Assembly: GCA_938075675.1 (NCBI GenBank)
Contig: CALJHE010000001.1
Coordinates: 25,194-89,193, forward strand
DNA from: Candidatus Poseidoniaceae archaeon
Lineage (GTDB): Archaea > Thermoplasmatota > Poseidoniia > Poseidoniales > Poseidoniaceae
Reading direction: 5' to 3'
DNA: 64,000 bases
Shown: positions 60,758 to 64,000 of the stretch, piece after piece
Position numbering within the stretch: the stretch's first letter is position 1
Layout: the number at the start of each line of letters is the position of its first letter
Translations under genes and position numbers: made by a program
Notes under the pieces: generated by a model
What the model was told of the DNA's origin: nothing
Databases searched by the model: none
What the model saw: only the letters and a program-made list of their open reading frames with translations

Positions 60758-61756
60758 ATGGCACATATTGCGATTTTAGGATTAGGAAATTGGGGTACGG
60801 CCATTGCCCGGATGTGGTTGGCAGATAACCATCATGTCAAAGGATGGACCATTGAGCAAGAAGTCTACGAATCGATTACGATGGATTCGGTCAACGCCAA
60901 ATATCTACCCGAACATTCTCTCGAGGGGTTAGAGGCGACCATGCACATAGAAGAAGCTCTCGAAGGCGTTGAAATCGTCGTGCTTGCAGTTCCATCCTCA
61001 GTGATTTTGAAAGTTGTAGACCAAATCATTCCACACCTACGGCCCGGGCATGTTTTGCTTGACTTAGCAAAGGGATTGGCACCTGGAAACACGCTCATTT
61101 CAGAAGCGATTCAAGAGAAACTGAATGCAGCTGGGAAAAACAACACATTGGCCGTTGTCACAGGTCCAACCATCGCTCCTGAAGCTGCCAGTGGTGTCAT
61201 GACAACCGCACTCGTTGCCAGCGAAGACGTCTCAGTCGCTCAGCATCTTGCCACAACACTCACCACTCAAACATTCATTCTTCATCCGGCTGCTGACCCT
61301 GCAGGCGCAGAACTTTGGGGGGCGTTCAAAAACGTCGTCGCCCTTGCCTGTGGACTCGTCGACGGACTCAAAAAAGTAGGTTCACTTGGCGGTGATAACC
61401 TCAAAGCAGCCATTTTTATGGCTGGATTCAAAGAAGGATGTATACTTCTTCCACAACTCGGAGCGCGTGCTGAAGTTGCTTTTGGACCAGCCGGACTTGG
61501 CGATCTTTACGTTACAGCTACCTCACCGCACGGCCGAAATCGAACGATGGGAGAAAAACTTGGAACGGGCCTTACCGTCGAAGAAGCCTTGGAAGAAATG
61601 CACATGGTCGCTGAAGGTGTTCGAGCGACTCGAATGTTTGCGGAACGTGCTGAAGATGATGGGATTGATACTCCCTTTACCAAAGCGCTGAGCACACTGT
61701 TAGACGGCTACATCGACGCGGAAGAATGCTGTCGAAGAATGGTCGCACTCGGTTGA
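60758..61756 (+). CDS. gpsA: sn-Glycerol-3-phosphate dehydrogenase [NAD(P)+]
   Basis: 332 residues. Rossmann start IAILGLGNWGTAIARMW, VVLAVPSSVILKVVDQI, LDLAKGLAPGN, TGPTIAPEAASG, catalytic Lys in GAFKNVVALACGLVDGL, and GPAGLGDLYVTATSPHGRNR. Reduces dihydroxyacetone phosphate to sn-glycerol-3-phosphate, the bacterial lipid backbone; typical archaea use G1P dehydrogenase. It may also serve glycerol use. Together with the PlsC-like gene at 34136 it fits the proposed bacterial-type lipid capacity of this lineage. Confidence 0.95.
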   Translation: MAHIAILGLGNWGTAIARMWLADNHHVKGWTIEQEVYESITMDSVNAKYLPEHSLEGLEATMHIEEALEGVEIVVLAVPSSVILKVVDQIIPHLRPGHVLLDLAKGLAPGNTLISEAIQEKLNAAGKNNTLAVVTGPTIAPEAASGVMTTALVASEDVSVAQHLATTLTTQTFILHPAADPAGAELWGAFKNVVALACGLVDGLKKVGSLGGDNLKAAIFMAGFKEGCILLPQLGARAEVAFGPAGLGDLYVTATSPHGRNRTMGEKLGTGLTVEEALEEMHMVAEGVRATRMFAERAEDDGIDTPFTKALSTLLDGYIDAEECCRRMVALG

Positions 61757-61820
61757 ATGGGTGCTTTTTCACACCGTTTTTATCCGGTGCTGTTTTGAGG
61801 GTAGTCGCACTGCGATACTC

Positions 61821-62036
61821 ATGGCCGAGGAATTAACCGAACTTGAAGCCCGAATCTTTGAGTGGATTCGGCAATCAGATTTTGAATCGGTTGCTTGGTC
61901 GACTTCCAAAGCTGCAAAGTCATTCAAAGTTAAAGAGGACGATGTTTACGAAGCAGTCGCAGCATTGACTCGTAAAGTTCCTGACAGAATTCAAGTCTTT
62001 TACAAAGAAGGTTCGTTGCACATCGCCGCAGAGTGA
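61821..62036 (+). CDS. Small winged-helix-like protein
   Basis: 71 residues from ATG 61821. Helix-turn-helix-like pattern: LTELEARIFEWIRQSDF, then WSTSKAAKSFKVKEDDVYEA and a short beta wing IQVFYKEGSLHIAAE. A DNA-binding winged helix is likely, target unknown. TTTTGAG 22-28 nt before ATG matches a motif seen before other plus-strand genes. Its stop directly abuts the convergent phnE stop. Confidence 0.65.
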   Translation: MAEELTELEARIFEWIRQSDFESVAWSTSKAAKSFKVKEDDVYEAVAALTRKVPDRIQVFYKEGSLHIAAE

Positions 62037-62924
62037 TCAAGCAACATCGCCTGATTTACTCTTTTTGTTTCTTGCTTTAAGCAACATGTTCAACCATGTC
62101 GGTTTGCGAACATCTCCTTCCTCATTGACAAAGGATCGAACTGCTAACGACAGTAAGTCAATCAGTACAACGACGATGAAGATAAGAATCAACAGAGCGA
62201 AGACTTTGTCGTATTGAAGGAACTTTAGATACGTGTTGATGTAGTAACCAATTCCGCCTGCACCAACGATTCCTATAACAGTCCCGTGGCGTACATTGTA
62301 CTCAAACATGAACATGATTTGACTGAGCAAATGGTTGCTGTTCTCGGGTATGACAATGTTGAATACAATACTTGAGCGACTCAAACCCATGGCTCGACCT
62401 GCTTCCAGTGGATCGTTTGCCATACCTTCGAAGACTTCATATTGCAGTTTACCAAGGTATCCGACCGTGTAGAACGTCATGGCGAGAACGCCAGAAAGTG
62501 GACCGAACCCAATAACGATTACAAACAAAATTGCCCAAATCAAACTTGGAAGACTTCGAACGGCCGAAAGAAAGATTCGAACAGGGAGTGAAATGTACAG
62601 TGGCATCAGGTTTCGTGCAGCCAATGATGAAAGTAAAATTGCTCCGACAAAACCAAGAATGGTTGAAACAAATGCGATTTTTAGCGTTTCCATCATCCCA
62701 AGGTAACCCACGGAACAGAAGAATTCGAACTCTTGTTCACACACCGGGTATGAGCGAGCTTCAAGAACACTCCAATTGGGTGGCCACATACTCTCTTCAA
62801 AGAACACAACAAGGTTGGAGAGGCCACCCTCAAGCCGACCCCAATCGCCTTCAACAAGCCCGTCCAGTGTCTGCCAAGCCAAGAAGAAAAGGATGAAAAT
62901 TATACCAAACAAGCGATACTTCAT
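62037..62924 (-). CDS. phnE: Phosphonate-type ABC transporter permease
   Basis: 295 residues, six membrane helices. Permease EAA motif: PLEAGRAMGLSRSSIVFNIV. IPE follows it. N-terminal membrane helix, an extracellular loop with a cysteine pair (CEQEFEFFC), and the PhnE-type stretch GIVGAGGIGYYINTYLKFLQ. The start overlaps the phnC stop (ATGA). Substrate class phosphonate, phosphite or phosphate by family; no C-P lyase genes are seen here. Confidence 0.9.
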   Translation of the reverse strand: MKYRLFGIIFILFFLAWQTLDGLVEGDWGRLEGGLSNLVVFFEESMWPPNWSVLEARSYPVCEQEFEFFCSVGYLGMMETLKIAFVSTILGFVGAILLSSLAARNLMPLYISLPVRIFLSAVRSLPSLIWAILFVIVIGFGPLSGVLAMTFYTVGYLGKLQYEVFEGMANDPLEAGRAMGLSRSSIVFNIVIPENSNHLLSQIMFMFEYNVRHGTVIGIVGAGGIGYYINTYLKFLQYDKVFALLILIFIVVVLIDLLSLAVRSFVNEEGDVRKPTWLNMLLKARNKKSKSGDVA

Positions 62925-63607
62925 TCCTCTTCCCCCTTCGCTTGATTAAACGTCCATTCCTTAATCGGCATGTCAATGAATTGTCCGTCTTTAATCTCCC
63001 AGACTCGGGTCGCGAATTCCTTGGCATTATCTTCATGGTGTTCAACCATAATGATTGCAGTTCCGTTCTCGACCAATTCGTGAACTGCGCCAAGAACGAT
63101 GTCGACATTCGTTTGGTCAAGTTCACCTAAAAATTCGTCTGCCAACATGAGTTGGGGGCGTTGGGCCAGTGTTCGCGCTGTAGCGACTCTGCGTTGCTGA
63201 CCTCCAGATAACCGCCGCACTGGTTCAGATGCTTTTTCCTCGATGCCGAGTGTTCGAATAGCTTCAAGCGTTCTCTCCTTTCGGTCTTTGAACATAGTTC
63301 TCGACCAACCCACGCTCAAGCGAGCTCCAAGCGAAACATTGTGAGCGACGGTTGCATGACGAACTAGACCCAATCGTTGAGGGATGTATCCAAGCCCACC
63401 GCGTCGTTTGACCCGAAGGTCAAAGTCGCCATCAAGTGGGCGAACGAGTCCAGCAATGGTTCGAATCAGCGTCGTCTTTCCAATCCCAGAAGGTCCAAGG
63501 ATAGCGATGATTTCTCCTTCATGGACATCAAGAGTAATCGGCTTCACCAGAGGTTGGTCGTATCCGATGACCAAGCTGTTCAGTGACAGGATTGCATCTT
63601 TACTCAT
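62921..63607 (-). CDS. phnC: Phosphonate-type ABC transporter ATP-binding protein
   Basis: 228 residues. Walker A ILGPSGIGKTTLIRTI, Q-loop GYIPQRLGLVRHATVAHNVS, signature RLSGGQQRRVATARTLAQRP, Walker B LMLADEFLGELD, and H-loop IIMVEHHEDNAKEF. PhnC family by Q-loop text and by neighbours. GAGGTGAT precedes ATG 63607. Forms the transporter with PhnE and the binding protein encoded at 63754. Confidence 0.92.
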   Translation of the reverse strand: MSKDAILSLNSLVIGYDQPLVKPITLDVHEGEIIAILGPSGIGKTTLIRTIAGLVRPLDGDFDLRVKRRGGLGYIPQRLGLVRHATVAHNVSLGARLSVGWSRTMFKDRKERTLEAIRTLGIEEKASEPVRRLSGGQQRRVATARTLAQRPQLMLADEFLGELDQTNVDIVLGAVHELVENGTAIIMVEHHEDNAKEFATRVWEIKDGQFIDMPIKEWTFNQAKGEEE

Positions 63608-63753
63608 AGCATCACCTCAAACGACCCTATGGCCGGGTCTTTTTGAAACGGTTGGCTATGGCCGTTCGAACCTAGGTGTAAAAAACGGATATTACTCTGC
63701 ATGTGAACGCCTCAAAGATGCCGACGGTTTGAGTCAAAGGAAGACCAACTGAA

Positions 63754-64000
63754 TTACTCTGTAATCTCATACTTTGAATCAAAGTATGTTGAAATGCCTG
63801 GGATGGCACTGATGAGACTGCTGTAGCTGCCGAGGTGTTCTTGCGAATTAACTTCGACCAAACCACCTGTGTTCAACACATTCGACAGGATTTGATCGCC
63901 ACAAGCCGATTGCGGCGAAGTCGAGTCTACTTGGTGAGTTACCATCGAGTAGCAACCGGTGTAGTTCTGTCCCTGCATAGGGTAATCTTCGACGTACATC
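63754..64000 (-). CDS. phnD: C-terminal end of ABC transporter substrate-binding protein (cut by window)
   Basis: Last 82 residues or so of a gene entering from the right edge. Ends with GGLVEVNSQEHLGSYSSLIS and AIPGISTYFDSKYEITE; a cysteine pair (GCYSMV, SACGDQ) suggests an extracytoplasmic disulfide. Identification as the PhnD-type binding protein rests mostly on its place upstream of phnC-phnE, since too little is visible for motifs. Confidence 0.6.
   Translation of the reverse strand, partial: MYVEDYPMQGQNYTGCYSMVTHQVDSTSPQSACGDQILSNVLNTGGLVEVNSQEHLGSYSSLISAIPGISTYFDSKYEITE

Noticed and set aside
63660..63690. GTTCGAACC text resembling a tRNA T-loop in the phnC/phnD gap
   Set aside because: No matching acceptor, anticodon or D arm could be built around it.
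1..64000. CRISPR arrays, insertion sequences, prophage or integrase genes
   Set aside because: No regular repeat-spacer pattern, transposase, integrase or phage structural gene was seen on reading the window and its products.

Overview
The window reads as chromosomal DNA of an aerobic, heterotrophic marine euryarchaeon. The best match is a Marine Group II member (Ca. Poseidoniales), inferred from gene content rather than any marker-gene search. Archaeal signatures are A/V-type ATPase subunits H and I, RNA polymerase subunit K, KaiC/RAD55-type ATPases, PurP, the archaeal early shikimate route (ADTH synthase, dehydroquinate synthase II, GHMP-type shikimate kinase), RibL, a bacterioopsin-activator-type HTH regulator, and TATA-like boxes about 26 nt ahead of start codons. 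Mixed in are genes of bacterial flavour: heme A synthesis, tryptophan 2,3-dioxygenase, oligoribonuclease, trimeric-type riboflavin synthase, PlsC-type acyltransferase, GpsA and acyl-CoA dehydrogenase. I see no insertion sequences, prophage, CRISPR array or rRNA; this is compact core/flexible chromosome, not a mobile island.

Layout. 1-7 kb (minus): A-ATPase subunits I (cut by the window edge) and H, a UbiE-like methyltransferase, three tandem KaiC-superfamily proteins, and a pilin-like membrane protein with a lamin-tail domain. 7-10 kb: a 983-residue surface protein and tRNA-Ser(GCT). 10-14.6 kb: ctaB-ctaA with a divergent exported thioredoxin-fold protein, rpoK and tryptophan dioxygenase. 15-17.4 kb: purP and an EF-hand membrane protein. 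17.5-23.4 kb (plus): a Bat-type regulator, a leader hairpin, then ADTH synthase, DHQ synthase II, shikimate kinase, chorismate synthase and aspartate kinase. 23.4-29.7 kb (minus): surface protein, DUF4350, MoxR, DUF58 and a polytopic membrane protein. 29.7-35.7 kb: PlsC translationally coupled to a three-subunit molybdenum hydroxylase. 35.8-43.5 kb: two subtilases flanking a 1375-residue polytopic membrane protein. 43.5-49.4 kb: oligoribonuclease, XdhC and MocA maturation factors, an acidic unknown, acyl-CoA dehydrogenase, a Ca2+/cation exchanger and an aquaporin. 49.4-54.6 kb: a fused 2-oxoacid dehydrogenase E1, a TM2/EF-hand protein, a TVP38-like protein and a receiver-domain protein. 54.7-59.4 kb: a MoeB/rhodanese protein, thioredoxin reductase and the riboflavin/FAD genes. 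59.5-64 kb: endonuclease IV, GpsA, a small winged-helix-like protein and a phosphonate-type ABC transporter (last gene cut).

How it works together. The aro cluster makes chorismate from aspartate semialdehyde, which explains the attached aspartate kinase. XdhC and MocA about 10 kb away probably mature the molybdenum hydroxylase, whose medium subunit has a cysteine-rich loop like that of 4-hydroxybenzoyl-CoA reductase. The rib genes supply flavin for trxB, acyl-CoA dehydrogenase and the hydroxylase. GpsA plus PlsC fit the proposal that this lineage has bacterial-type lipid capacity. The most unusual thread is calcium: textbook EF-hand loops occur in three unrelated proteins (A-ATPase subunit I, a coiled-coil YfaP-like membrane protein, a TM2 protein), a type-3-repeat-like Ca loop occurs in a subtilase, and a CaCA exchanger is present. 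The genome is also extremely tight: seven of nine convergent gene pairs abut or overlap at their stop codons.
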